64,000 bases of DNA from Pigmentiphaga sp. H8 (GTDB lineage: Bacteria; Pseudomonadota; Gammaproteobacteria; Burkholderiales; Burkholderiaceae_B). Made by a program: the position numbers and the translations under genes. The notes beneath the pieces are model-generated. The model did not search any database. It was not told the DNA's origin and saw only the letters and a program-made list of their open reading frames with translations. Below, in pieces: positions 41,591 through 50,790 of the stretch; positions within the stretch are counted from its first letter, which is position 1; each line of letters starts with the position of its first letter. The stretch lies in the NCBI RefSeq assembly GCF_003854895.1, contig NZ_CP033966.1, forward strand, positions 868,001 through 932,000, in the 5' to 3' direction.

Positions 41591-42850
41591 TCAGGGTTCG
41601 CCGGCGGCACCCACGAACTTGGCCCGGGGCCGCAGCAGCATGCCGCTCAGGCGCTGTTCCTGCACGTGGGCGACCCAGCCCGCCATGCGCGCCAGCGTGA
41701 ACAGCGTGCCCACCGACTGGCGCGGCACGCCCATGGCCATGGCCAGGACGATGCCGCCCAGTTCATGTCGGGGGTGCAGGCCGAACTCGCCGCGCACGTC
41801 GTCGATGAAGCGATGGATCTGTTCGAGCGCCGCCTTCTGGCGCGGCCGCTTGCGCGCCAGTTCGATCAGCAGTTCGGCGCGCTCGTCGCCCTTGGGGTAG
41901 AGCGGGTGGCCGAAGCCCGGCACGCTGGCACCGCGTTCGTGCTGCGCGCGCGCCTGCCGCATGAGACCGGCGGCGTCGTCGGCGCTGCGCAGGAAGTCCT
42001 CGATCCGGTCGTACATCCGCCCCAGGTGCACGCCGGCCGAACTGCAGATGGCCGAGGCGACGCAGCTGTGCAGGGTCGACCCGCCCGAGGCCGCGACGCG
42101 CGCGGCGAAGGTGCTGGGGGACAGTTCGTGGTCGGCGAACAGCACCAGGAAGGCTTCCATGGCTTGCAGGTTGGCCGGGTTGGCGGGCAGGTCCAGGGCC
42201 GCCAGCAGGCCCTCGGCCATGGACGCGCCGTCGGCGATGGCATGGAAGCGGCGCCGGCGCGACACCAGGCCCACGCAGCCGGCCAGGGTCTTGATCAGTT
42301 GCCGCGCCGCTTCGTGCATGTGGCCGCCGCGCATGCGGTCCTCCACCGACCCGCGCGACATGCCCAGGCGCAGCGTGACGATGGCCATGATCTCCAGCAA
42401 ACCGCTGTTGGACTTGGGCGGCGCGAGCGACTCCAGCAAGGTTTCCTGGAGCCGGGGCGTGATGCCGGTTTCCCAGCGGCGCGGGGCATCGTGCCAGACG
42501 CCGGTCCACAGCAGTTCGCACACCGCCTCGTAGCTGGCATGCCCGCGGGCCAGCCGCACCGCCGAATGGCCGCGGTAGTGCGGGCCGTCGGACCGGATCT
42601 CGGTGATCGAAGTGGGGATGATGGGTTCGCCCCAGTTCATGGCCGAGGCGGCCACCGCCCCGTGGCCCGAGCGGGCGCTGGAGCGAGCCTTGGCCCGCAG
42701 CACGTCCTCGTGCAGGTACAGGCGCTGCCGCGTGTCCGGCTGCTTGACGCTGCGTATCCAGCCCTTGCTGACGTAGGCATACAGCGTCTGCATGCGTATG
42801 CCCAGCAGCTCCACGGCTTCCTTGGCGCTGAGATAGTCCTTGTGCGTCAT
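41591..42850 (-). CDS. citrate synthase family protein with N-terminal MerR-like HTH
   Basis: A 419-residue fusion. Residues 1-55 (YLSAKEAVELLGIRMQTLYA, then SVKQPDTRQRLYLHEDV) form a MerR-like winged helix. The rest is a citrate synthase-type domain with FADHELSPSTFAARVAASGG, GFGHPLYPKGDERAELL and LFTLARMAGWVAHVQEQ. Both histidines of the active site are present, but the catalytic Asp expected after HPxx is Glu (GLHPRHELGG). Whether it makes citrate, or is a CoA-sensing regulator, is open. It is convergent with the dehalogenase (3 bp apart) and divergent from the GST gene. Confidence 0.85.
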   Translation of the reverse strand: MTHKDYLSAKEAVELLGIRMQTLYAYVSKGWIRSVKQPDTRQRLYLHEDVLRAKARSSARSGHGAVAASAMNWGEPIIPTSITEIRSDGPHYRGHSAVRLARGHASYEAVCELLWTGVWHDAPRRWETGITPRLQETLLESLAPPKSNSGLLEIMAIVTLRLGMSRGSVEDRMRGGHMHEAARQLIKTLAGCVGLVSRRRRFHAIADGASMAEGLLAALDLPANPANLQAMEAFLVLFADHELSPSTFAARVAASGGSTLHSCVASAICSSAGVHLGRMYDRIEDFLRSADDAAGLMRQARAQHERGASVPGFGHPLYPKGDERAELLIELARKRPRQKAALEQIHRFIDDVRGEFGLHPRHELGGIVLAMAMGVPRQSVGTLFTLARMAGWVAHVQEQRLSGMLLRPRAKFVGAAGEP

Positions 42851-42966
42851 GGTCTTCAAGGTTGATCGATCTTCATCAATATTCTACGGCCGGGTCCGGG
42901 GTATTGCCGCCATTCGCGGCTGGTATAGTCCGGCGGATCGACCCTTTCATCGAGCAAGGATTCCCC

Positions 42967-43677
42967 ATGACGGACCTGTCCGCTTTCCCGATCACCCGCA
43001 AATGGCCCGCGCAGCATCCGGACCGCATCCAGCTCTATTCGCTGCCCACCCCCAACGGCGTGAAGGCCTCGATCATGCTCGAGGAAACCGGCCTGCCGTA
43101 CGAGCCGCACCGCGTGGCGTTCGACAGCCAGGAACAGATGTCGCCGGAGTTCCTGTCGCTCAACCCCAACAACAAGATCCCCGCCATCCTCGATCCCGAT
43201 GGCCCGGGCGGCAAGCCGCTGCCGCTGTTCGAGTCCGGCGCCATCCTGGTCTACCTGGCCGAGAAGTCGGGCAAGTTCATTCCGCAGGATCCCGCCGGCC
43301 GCTACCAGGCCATGCAGTGGGTGATGTTCCAGATGGGCGGCATCGGCCCGATGTTCGGCCAGGTGGGGTTCTTCCACAAATTCGCCGGCAAGGACTACGA
43401 GGACAAGCGTCCGCGCGACCGCTACGTGGCCGAGTCGCGCCGCCTGCTGGGCGTGCTGGAGCGCCATCTGGACGGCAAGGCGTGGATCCTGGGCGACGAC
43501 TACGGCATTGCCGACATCGCCACCTTCCCGTGGGTGCGCAACCTGGTGGGCTTCTACGGCGCGGGCGAGCTGGTCGGGTTCGCCGACTTCCCCAACGTGA
43601 AGCGGGTGCTGGACGCCTTCGTGGCGCGTCCCGCCGTGCAGCGGGGCCTGCTGATTCCGGCCGCGCCCGCCGCCTGA
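42967..43677 (+). CDS. glutathione S-transferase (YfcG/Nu-class disulfide reductase type)
   Basis: A 236-residue cytosolic GST. The thioredoxin-fold half has IQLYSLPTPNGVKASIMLEE and LNPNNKIPAILDPDGPGG, and FESGAILVYLAEKSGKFIP, the pattern of E. coli YfcG/YghU (TPNG with Thr/Asn active site). The helical half contains WVMFQMGGIGPMFGQVGFF and GDDYGIADIATFPWV. These enzymes bind two glutathiones and reduce disulfides rather than conjugate. It is divergent from the HTH-citrate synthase gene. Confidence 0.9.
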   Translation: MTDLSAFPITRKWPAQHPDRIQLYSLPTPNGVKASIMLEETGLPYEPHRVAFDSQEQMSPEFLSLNPNNKIPAILDPDGPGGKPLPLFESGAILVYLAEKSGKFIPQDPAGRYQAMQWVMFQMGGIGPMFGQVGFFHKFAGKDYEDKRPRDRYVAESRRLLGVLERHLDGKAWILGDDYGIADIATFPWVRNLVGFYGAGELVGFADFPNVKRVLDAFVARPAVQRGLLIPAAPAA

Positions 43678-43821
43678 GAGCGGTTGCAACAAGGTGCTAC
43701 GCGGGGGAGTGGTGCATGCCGGGGCGATGGGTGGAATAGGGATTTCATCCAGCTAGCCAAGCCGTGGCGGGCCGCCATAATGGCTATCACCACGAAAAGA
43801 GACATCAGCCGTTCCCCGCGT

Positions 43822-45105
43822 ATGCATCAGCTCCTCCTGGAATCGTTTCAAGCCGCCGTCGCCGCCGCCGACCCCCTTCACATTACCGCCCGCCACCTTC
43901 CGGCTCCCCCCAGGGGCCGCACGGTCGTCGTCGGCGCGGGCAAGGCCGCCGCCAGCATGGCCCGCGCCGTCGAGGATGCCTGGCCCGCCGACGCTCCCCT
44001 GGAAGGTTTGGTCGTGACCCGCTACGGGCACGGCATGCCGCTCGATCGCATCGCCTGCGTCGAGGCCGGGCATCCGGTGCCCGACGCGGCCGGCGAACGA
44101 GCCGCTGGCGACATCCTGCGACTGGCTTCGGAACTGGGCGACGACGACCTGCTGATCGTGCTCGTGTCCGGCGGCGGCTCCAGTTTGCTGTCGCTGCCGG
44201 TGCCGGCGGTGCCCATGGCCGCGCTGCGCGAAGTCACCCAGTCGCTGCTGCGCAGCGGCGCCCCCATCGAATCGATGAACGTGGTGCGCAAGCACCTGTC
44301 GCAATTGCAGGGCGGGCGCCTGGCCGCGTCGACGCGGGCCCGGGTCCTGGGCCTGATCGTGTCCGACGTCGCGGGCGACGATCCGTCCGCCATCGCCTCC
44401 GGCCCCACGGTAGCCGATCCCAGCACCTACGCCGACGCGCTCGACATCCTGCGCCGCCACGGCGTTCAGGCGCCGCCGCCGGTGCTCGACTGGCTCGAGG
44501 GCGGGGCCGCGGGACGCCACCCCGAAACCCCCAAGGCCGGCGACCCGGTGTTCGAGCGGGTAGAGAACCACGTCATCGCCACCGCCCAGCAAAGCTTGCA
44601 GGCCGGCGCGCGCGTCCTGCGGCGCGCGGGTATCCAGGCGGTGGTGCTGGGCGATACCGTCACGGGCGAAGCCCGCGAGGTGGCCAAGGTCTATGCCGCG
44701 CTGGCGCGCCAGGTCCTGCGGCATGGCGAGCCCTTCGATGCGCCGGTGGCGCTGGTGTCCGGGGGAGAATGCACGGTCACGGTGCGCGGCGGAGGCCGCG
44801 GCGGGCGCTGCACCGAGTTCCTGCTGTCGCTGGCCGCCGAGCTGTGCGGCGAAGCCAGGATCTCGGCCCTGGCCTGCGATACCGACGGCATCGACGGCAG
44901 CGAGGACAACGCCGGCGCCTGGTGGGACAGCGAACGCCTGCGCCGAGCGGCGGCCCGGGGCGTGACGCCCGGCCCTTGGCTGGACGCCAACGACGCCTGG
45001 GGTTATTTCCGCGAACTGGACACCCTGGTCACGACAGGCCCCACGCTGACCAACGTTAACGACTACCGCGTCATATTGATCGAGGCCGAGCGAACCAGTC
45101 GCTGA
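43822..45105 (+). CDS. ttuD: glycerate 2-kinase / hydroxypyruvate reductase (MOFRL family)
   Basis: A 427-residue GckA/TtuD-type protein. It begins HQLLLESFQAAVAAADPLHI and has RTVVVGAGKAAASMARAVED, LLIVLVSGGGSSLLSLPVP, SDVAGDDPSAIASGPTVAD and the C-terminal MOFRL domain (GGRCTEFLLSLAAELCG, CDTDGIDGSEDNAGAWW). It phosphorylates glycerate to 2-phosphoglycerate, linking glyoxylate and tartrate breakdown to glycolysis. ATG 43822 is preferred; ATG 43780 overlaps a possible -10 (CATAAT) and adds residues with no family match. Its end overlaps the convergent M20 gene by 35 bp. A link to the dehalogenase's glycolate is possible. Confidence 0.88.
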   Translation: MHQLLLESFQAAVAAADPLHITARHLPAPPRGRTVVVGAGKAAASMARAVEDAWPADAPLEGLVVTRYGHGMPLDRIACVEAGHPVPDAAGERAAGDILRLASELGDDDLLIVLVSGGGSSLLSLPVPAVPMAALREVTQSLLRSGAPIESMNVVRKHLSQLQGGRLAASTRARVLGLIVSDVAGDDPSAIASGPTVADPSTYADALDILRRHGVQAPPPVLDWLEGGAAGRHPETPKAGDPVFERVENHVIATAQQSLQAGARVLRRAGIQAVVLGDTVTGEAREVAKVYAALARQVLRHGEPFDAPVALVSGGECTVTVRGGGRGGRCTEFLLSLAAELCGEARISALACDTDGIDGSEDNAGAWWDSERLRRAAARGVTPGPWLDANDAWGYFRELDTLVTTGPTLTNVNDYRVILIEAERTSR

Positions 45106-46276
45106 CCAGCTTCACCCAGAAGCTGGCCCCCAGCGGCAGCAGGTCGTCGTTGAAGTCGTAGCTGCCGTTGTGCAGCGTGCACGGCCCCAGCCCGTGGCCG
45201 GCCTCGCGGTGCGCGCCGTCGCCATTGCCGATGAAGACGTAGCAGCCGGGCTTCTCCTGCAGCATGAAGGCGAAGTCCTCGGCGCCCATCGTGGGTTCGG
45301 TGGCGGCGTCCACCTGGCCCGGCCCGACCAGCGATTGCAGCACGCCGGTCACGAAGCGGGTCTCGTCGGGGTGGTTGATCAGCGGCGGATACTTGCGCTG
45401 GAAATCGACCTCGATCCGGGCGCCATGGGCCAGTTCCATGCCCTGGGCGATCTCGCGCATGCGCTGCTCGATCAGGTCCAGGACCTCGATGGTGAAGGTG
45501 CGCACCGTGCCCACCATCTCGGCCTCGTCCGGGACGATGTTGGTGGTCGTGCCCGCGTGGATCTGGGTGATGCTGAGCACCGCGGTGTCGATCGGCTTCT
45601 TGTTGCGGGTCAGGATGGTCTGCAAGGATTGCGCGAGCTGCACGGCGATCATGACCGGATCGACGCCCAGGTGGGGCAGGGCGGCATGGGTGCCCTTGCC
45701 CGTGACCACGATGCGGAAATCGTTGCTGGAGGCCATCATCGGCCCTGGCGTGACGGCGAAGCTGCCGACCGGGATGCCGGGCCAGTTGTGCATGCCGAAC
45801 ACGGCCTGCATGGGAAAGCGGGTGAACAGCCCGTCGTCGATCATGGCCTTGCCGCCGCCGCCACCTTCCTCGGCCGGCTGGAAGATCAGGTAGACGGTGC
45901 CGGGGAAGTCCCGATGCGCCGCCAGGTGGCGGGCGGCGCCCAGCAGCATGGCGCAGTGGCCGTCGTGGCCGCAGGCGTGCATCTTCCCGGCGTTGACGCT
46001 GGCGTGTTCGAAGGTGTTGAGTTCCTGCAGGGGCAGGGCGTCCATGTCGGCCCGCAGGCCGATGGCCGGGCCGTTCCTGTCCGTGCCTTCCAGGACGCCG
46101 ACCAGGCCGGTGCCTCCCAGGCCGCGCACGACCGGGATGCCCCAGCCCTCCAGCAGGCGGGCGATGGTGTCCGACGTGCGGTGTTCCTCGTAGCACAGCT
46201 CGGGGTGGGCGTGGAGGTCGCGTCGGATCGTCTTCAGGTCGCTCTGGAAGGCGACGATGGGTTCGAGCAGATTCAT
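45071..46276 (-). CDS. M20 family amidohydrolase (hippurate hydrolase-like)
   Basis: A 401-residue metallo-aminoacylase. Metal ligands appear in MHACGHDGHCAMLLGAARHL and FQPAEEGGGGGKAMIDDGLF, with a later histidine in FGMHNWPGIPVGS. RRDLHAHPELCYEEHRTSD begins the catalytic domain and a dimerisation domain is inserted in the middle (TGKGTHAALPHLGVDPVMIA). It removes acyl groups from N-acylated amino acids such as hippurate. It is cytosolic. It overlaps the glycerate kinase gene tail to tail by 35 bp and is divergent from the aminopeptidase gene. Confidence 0.92.
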   Translation of the reverse strand: MNLLEPIVAFQSDLKTIRRDLHAHPELCYEEHRTSDTIARLLEGWGIPVVRGLGGTGLVGVLEGTDRNGPAIGLRADMDALPLQELNTFEHASVNAGKMHACGHDGHCAMLLGAARHLAAHRDFPGTVYLIFQPAEEGGGGGKAMIDDGLFTRFPMQAVFGMHNWPGIPVGSFAVTPGPMMASSNDFRIVVTGKGTHAALPHLGVDPVMIAVQLAQSLQTILTRNKKPIDTAVLSITQIHAGTTTNIVPDEAEMVGTVRTFTIEVLDLIEQRMREIAQGMELAHGARIEVDFQRKYPPLINHPDETRFVTGVLQSLVGPGQVDAATEPTMGAEDFAFMLQEKPGCYVFIGNGDGAHREAGHGLGPCTLHNGSYDFNDDLLPLGASFWVKLVSDWFARPRSI

Positions 46277-46436
46277 GGGGAACTCCTGAATGTTGCCCCT
46301 CCGCGGGTGCGAGCGCGCCGCGCCTGGTCCAGGCGGTCGCGAAGGCGGAAAGGGCCGATGTGCCGCGCCGTATCCGGCGTCGCCGGCCGGGTGTCGTGTG
46401 CCCGAAGTCCGGCGGTTACCATAGCCATTATCTCCA

Positions 46437-47612
46437 ATGAGCTTGTCTATGGCGAGTGTAACGACGAGGGGCCGGGCGGCCTGGGTTGCCCTGGTCCTGG
46501 CCGGGGCGCTGGCGGGATGCGCCGACCTGCGCTACTACGCGCAATCCATAGGTGGACATTCGTCGCTGCTGCAGGCGGCGCGGCCGGTGGACCAGGTGCT
46601 GGCCGATTCTTCCACGTCGCCCGATTTGCGCCAGCGCTTGCGCTACGCGCAGGACGCCCGCCACTATGCCAGCCAGGTGCTGGGCCTGCCCGACAACCGC
46701 AGCTACACCGAATACGCCGACGTGAAGCGTCCCTACGTCGTCTGGAACGTGTTCGCCACGCCGGAACTGTCCCTGCGGCTCAAGCAGTCCTGCTTCCCGG
46801 TGGTGGGATGCATAGACTACCGGGGCTACTACAGCGAGGCCGATGCGCGGCGGATGGCCGGTGAATTGAAGGCCCAGGGCTGGGACGTGCACGTGGGGGG
46901 CGTGCCGGCCTATTCCACGCTGGGCTGGTATCCGGATCCCTTCGTCAACACCTTCATCCGCCTGCCGCCGGCCGAGGTCGCGCGCCTGGTCTTCCACGAG
47001 CTGACCCACCAGGCGGTCTATGCCAGGAACGACACGGCGTTCAACGAGTCGCTGGCCACGGCGGTGGAGCAGATCGGCGTCGAGCGCTGGCTGCGGGAAC
47101 CGCAGAACCAGTCGCTGCGGCCCGCCTACGAGGCCTTCGATGCGCGCCGGCGCGATTTCGTCGCGCTGCTGCTGGAGACGCGCCGGCAATTGGCGCAGGC
47201 CTACGGCGAGACCGGCGCCCGCCAGGGGCCGGCGCCCACCACGCCCGACCCGGCGGGCCTGGGGCCGGACGAGATCGAGCGGCGGCGAGCCCGCAAGGCC
47301 GAGATCATCGCCGACCTGCGGTCCCGCTACGAGCGGATGAAACGCGAGCGGTGGCACGGCTATGCCGGCTACGACGCCTGGTTCTCGCAGGCGCTGAACA
47401 ACGCGCAATTCGCGGCCATGGGCGCGTATCACCAATGGGTGCCCGCGCTGCTGGCCATGGCGCGCCGCTGCGAGAGCTGCCGCGACGGCAGCCTGGCGCT
47501 GTTCCTGGACGAGGCGCGCGAGTTGGCGCGGCTGCCGTATGCCGAGCGCCGGCGGCGATTGATGGCGGAAACCGAACGCGCGCAGGCCGCTGGGCTATCA
47601 TCGGCCCCATAG
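46437..47612 (+). CDS. zinc aminopeptidase-like lipoprotein (PF10023 family)
   Basis: A 391-residue protein with a lipoprotein signal (VALVLAGALAGC). The zinc motif is VFHELTHQAVY with H187, E188 and H191; NDTAFNESLATAVEQIG gives E204 as third ligand. This gluzincin-like arrangement marks the predicted aminopeptidase family PF10023. It is probably anchored at the outer membrane facing the periplasm. ATG 46449 is a possible alternative start. Its 3' end is 43 bp before fadD. No substrate is known. Confidence 0.87.
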   Translation: MSLSMASVTTRGRAAWVALVLAGALAGCADLRYYAQSIGGHSSLLQAARPVDQVLADSSTSPDLRQRLRYAQDARHYASQVLGLPDNRSYTEYADVKRPYVVWNVFATPELSLRLKQSCFPVVGCIDYRGYYSEADARRMAGELKAQGWDVHVGGVPAYSTLGWYPDPFVNTFIRLPPAEVARLVFHELTHQAVYARNDTAFNESLATAVEQIGVERWLREPQNQSLRPAYEAFDARRRDFVALLLETRRQLAQAYGETGARQGPAPTTPDPAGLGPDEIERRRARKAEIIADLRSRYERMKRERWHGYAGYDAWFSQALNNAQFAAMGAYHQWVPALLAMARRCESCRDGSLALFLDEARELARLPYAERRRRLMAETERAQAAGLSSAP

Positions 47613-47655
47613 GCCGACACCGAGCGGCGCAGACCAGACAGACCAGGAGACGTGC

Positions 47656-49350
47656 ATGCAAAGACCGTGGCTGGCGTACTACCCGCCGGGCATTCCCGCC
47701 GACATCGACCCGGGGCGCTATCGGTCCCTGATCCAGTTGCTGGAGGAATCGTTCGAGCAGTACGCCGAACGCCCTGCCTTCGTCTGCATGGGCAAGACGC
47801 TTGCCTACGCCGACATCGACGCCATGTCGCGCAAGCTGGGGGCCTGGCTGCAATCGCGCGGACTGCCGCGCGGCGCGCGGGTGGCCCTGATGATGCCCAA
47901 TGTCCTGCAGTACCCCGTGGCCATCGCGGCGGTATTGCGGGCCGGCTATACGGTGGTCAACGTCAATCCTCTATACACCGCCCCGGAACTCGAGCACCAG
48001 CTCAAGGACAGCGGCGCCGAGGCCATCGTCATCCTGGAGAACTTCGCCCACACCCTGCAGCAGGTACTGTCGGCCACGGCCATCCGGCACATCGTGGTGG
48101 CGTCCATGGGCGACCTGATGGGCGGCATGAAGGGCGTCCTGGTCAATGCCGTGGTGCGCTACGTGAAGAAGCTCGTCCCGCCGTTCAGCCTGCCGGGCGC
48201 GGTCGGCTTCCGGCGCGCGTTGGCGCAAGGGGCGGCACGGGAACTGGCGCGCCCCGAGGTCGGGCCCGACGACGTCGCCTTCCTGCAGTACACCGGCGGC
48301 ACGACGGGCGTGGCCAAGGGGGCCGTCCTGCTGCACCGGAACCTCGTCGCCAACGTGCTGCAGTGCGATGCCTGGCTGCTGACCGACGAACAGCCTGCCA
48401 CGCAGGGCGGACCGCGCACCCAGCACATCTTCGTCTGCGCCCTGCCGCTGTATCACATCTTCGGCCTGACGGTGTGCGCCCTGCTCGGCATGCGGGCCGG
48501 CGGTCTCAACGTGATGGTGCCCAACCCGCGCGACATCCCCGACCTGGTCAGGACGCTGTCGGGCTACCGCTTCACGCTGTTCCCCGGCGTCAACACGCTG
48601 TTCAACGCCCTGCTGAACAACGAGAAGTTCCGGTCGCTGGATTTCTCGGGCCTGCGCGTGAGCGTGGGCGGCGGCATGGCGGTGCAGAAGGCGGTGGCCG
48701 ACCGCTGGCGCGAGGTGACCCGGTCGCCCCTGTGCGAGGGCTACGGCCTGTCGGAGACGTCGCCGGTGGCCTGCTGCACGCCCATCAACATCAAGGAATA
48801 CTCCGGCACCATCGGCATTCCGCTGCCCTCGACCGAGGCGGCGATCCTGGACGACGACGGCGCCGCGCTGCCCATCGGCGAGCGCGGCGAGATCGCGCTG
48901 CGTGGCCCGCAGGTCATGCCGGGCTACTGGAACATGCCGGACGAGACCGCCCGCGTCATGACGGCGGACGGATTCTTCAAGACCGGCGACATCGGCATCA
49001 TGGACGAACGCGGCTACATCCGCATCGTCGACCGCAAGAAGGACATGATCCTGGTGTCGGGCTTCAACGTGTATCCCAACGAGGTCGAGGCCGTGGTGTC
49101 CCAGCATCCGGGCGTGCTGGAGTGCGCCGCCATCGGCGTGCCCGACGAGCATTCCGGCGAGGCGGTGAAGGTGGTCGTGGTCAAGCGCGACCCGGCGCTG
49201 ACCGAGCAGGACCTGAAGGCCTTCTGCCGCGACCGCCTGACCGGCTACAAGCGGCCGCGCCACATCGAGTTCCGGTCGGAGCTGCCCAAGTCCAACGTGG
49301 GCAAGATCCTGCGGCGCGAACTGCGGGCCGGCACCGAGGCCGCCGCGTAA
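47656..49350 (+). CDS. fadD: long-chain fatty acid-CoA ligase
   Basis: A 564-residue adenylate-forming enzyme. P-loop QYTGGTTGVAKGAVLLHRNL, then CALPLYHIFGLTV, the acyl-binding SVGGGMAVQKAVADRW, the FadD signature EGYGLSETSPV and DGFFKTGDIGIMDERGYIRI, and the C-terminal lysine in LPKSNVGKILRREL. It activates exogenous fatty acids with ATP and CoA for beta-oxidation, as used by the enzymes at 8-12 kb. AGGAGACGTGC precedes the start. The pldA gene follows 69 bp downstream, which would supply free fatty acids. Confidence 0.94.
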   Translation: MQRPWLAYYPPGIPADIDPGRYRSLIQLLEESFEQYAERPAFVCMGKTLAYADIDAMSRKLGAWLQSRGLPRGARVALMMPNVLQYPVAIAAVLRAGYTVVNVNPLYTAPELEHQLKDSGAEAIVILENFAHTLQQVLSATAIRHIVVASMGDLMGGMKGVLVNAVVRYVKKLVPPFSLPGAVGFRRALAQGAARELARPEVGPDDVAFLQYTGGTTGVAKGAVLLHRNLVANVLQCDAWLLTDEQPATQGGPRTQHIFVCALPLYHIFGLTVCALLGMRAGGLNVMVPNPRDIPDLVRTLSGYRFTLFPGVNTLFNALLNNEKFRSLDFSGLRVSVGGGMAVQKAVADRWREVTRSPLCEGYGLSETSPVACCTPINIKEYSGTIGIPLPSTEAAILDDDGAALPIGERGEIALRGPQVMPGYWNMPDETARVMTADGFFKTGDIGIMDERGYIRIVDRKKDMILVSGFNVYPNEVEAVVSQHPGVLECAAIGVPDEHSGEAVKVVVVKRDPALTEQDLKAFCRDRLTGYKRPRHIEFRSELPKSNVGKILRRELRAGTEAAA

Positions 49351-49419
49351 GGGGCGATCCCCGGCATGCCCCTACAATGGCGGCGTCTGCCCCATCGCGG
49401 GCATTGTCCGGGAGTCCAC

Positions 49420-50775
49420 ATGCTAGGTCGGATGGCTGGCCATCGTCCCCATGCGCCGCATGGCGCCGTGCGCCGCGCGCTCGTGCCCGCGAGCCTTTGC
49501 GCCCTGATGGCCGCCGCGCCGCTGCAGGCGGACGCGGGCGTGACCTTCAGGCTGGACCGCATCCAGGCCGGGCCCGGCGAGACCGTGCGCATCGAAGCCA
49601 TGTTCTTCAACGACGGCAACGCCACGGCGACCTGGGATGCGCCGCGCGAACTGGTGCTGCAATGGCGCGACGCCGCCGGCAGCGTCGTGCGCGCGCCAGC
49701 GCGGCTCGACGGAGGCACCGCCGTGCTGCAGATACCCGTGGGCCAGTTCTCGCGCGCGAGCTGGTCGGCCGTGGTGCCCGAGCAGGCGCGCGGCCTGCAG
49801 GCCATTGCGATCGAAGGCGAGCCGGTGCTGCTGGCGCTGGACGCGACGCCGGCCGAGAAGGGCGTCATCGTGGGTTCGCGCGCGATCGGCCCCATCGTCG
49901 ACCCGCGCGCGCCCGCCGCGGTGCCGCAGGTGCCGGACAATGGCGTGCTGGCCGCGGTCAGCGGCTTGTCGGCGGGCTCGGGGCTGGGCAGCACCGCGCT
50001 GTCGGGACCGGCGCCGGCGGAGGCCGCCGGCCCGGGCAACGACGAGCATGACGTGCTGAGCCGCTTCCGCAGCGCACTGTCGCCCTACGAACCCGTGTAT
50101 TTCAGCTTCGGCGCCCGTCCCGACCTGAACGCGCGCTTCCAGGTCAGTCTGAAGTTCCGGCTGTTCCAGCCCCGCGACGGCGAGGAAACGGGCTTTCTCA
50201 ACAACTTGTACCTGGGCTATAGCCAGACCTCGCTGTGGGACTTGGGCGAGAACTCGGCCCCGTTCCGCGACAGCAGCTATCGTCCCGCGGTCTTCTGGCT
50301 GTCGGACCGGGTCTGGGAATCGCAGGACCGCCGCAAGTCGCTGGGCTTCGACGGCGGCTTCGAGCACGAGTCCAACGGGCGCGACGGCGATACCTCGCGC
50401 GCCATCAATTCCCTGTATGCCCGGCCCACGCTGCGCTACCGCCTGGACGACGGCAGCACCCTGAGCTTCGGTCCCAAGATCAAGTACTACATGACCCGCG
50501 AGGGCAATCCGGATATCGCCAACTACCGGGGCCATGTCGACTACCAGTTGCGCTGGGCCAAGGACGACGGCCTGATGGTGTCGGCGCTGGTGCGCAAGGG
50601 CCACGAGAAGGGGTCGCTGCAACTGGACATGGCCTACCCGCTGCGCAAGCTGGGGCTGGGCCGCCTGAACGGCTTCCTGCACGTGCAGTACTTCAACGGC
50701 TACGGCGAGACCCTGCTGGACTACAACGTGCGCGCCAGGTCCCAGGTGCGCATCGGCCTGATGATCGTGCGCTGA
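49420..50775 (+). CDS. pldA: outer-membrane phospholipase A with N-terminal extension
   Basis: A 451-residue protein with a signal peptide (ALVPASLCALMAAAPLQADA). The C-terminal 230 residues are OMPLA: PFRDSSYRPAVFWLSDRVW and GGFEHESNGRDGDTSRAIN, which carries the catalytic His, Ser (+2) and Asn (+14) with Arg (+5) as in E. coli H142/S144/N156/R147; it ends with YFNGYGETLLDYN. Before it are about 150 extra residues with a beta-rich, Ig-like look (TFRLDRIQAGPGETVRIEAM) and a low-complexity linker, absent from E. coli OMPLA. It hydrolyses outer-membrane phospholipids when asymmetry is lost. GGAG at 49411 sets the start. Confidence 0.9.
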   Translation: MLGRMAGHRPHAPHGAVRRALVPASLCALMAAAPLQADAGVTFRLDRIQAGPGETVRIEAMFFNDGNATATWDAPRELVLQWRDAAGSVVRAPARLDGGTAVLQIPVGQFSRASWSAVVPEQARGLQAIAIEGEPVLLALDATPAEKGVIVGSRAIGPIVDPRAPAAVPQVPDNGVLAAVSGLSAGSGLGSTALSGPAPAEAAGPGNDEHDVLSRFRSALSPYEPVYFSFGARPDLNARFQVSLKFRLFQPRDGEETGFLNNLYLGYSQTSLWDLGENSAPFRDSSYRPAVFWLSDRVWESQDRRKSLGFDGGFEHESNGRDGDTSRAINSLYARPTLRYRLDDGSTLSFGPKIKYYMTREGNPDIANYRGHVDYQLRWAKDDGLMVSALVRKGHEKGSLQLDMAYPLRKLGLGRLNGFLHVQYFNGYGETLLDYNVRARSQVRIGLMIVR

Positions 50776-50790
50776 CCGGCCGTCGGGCCT

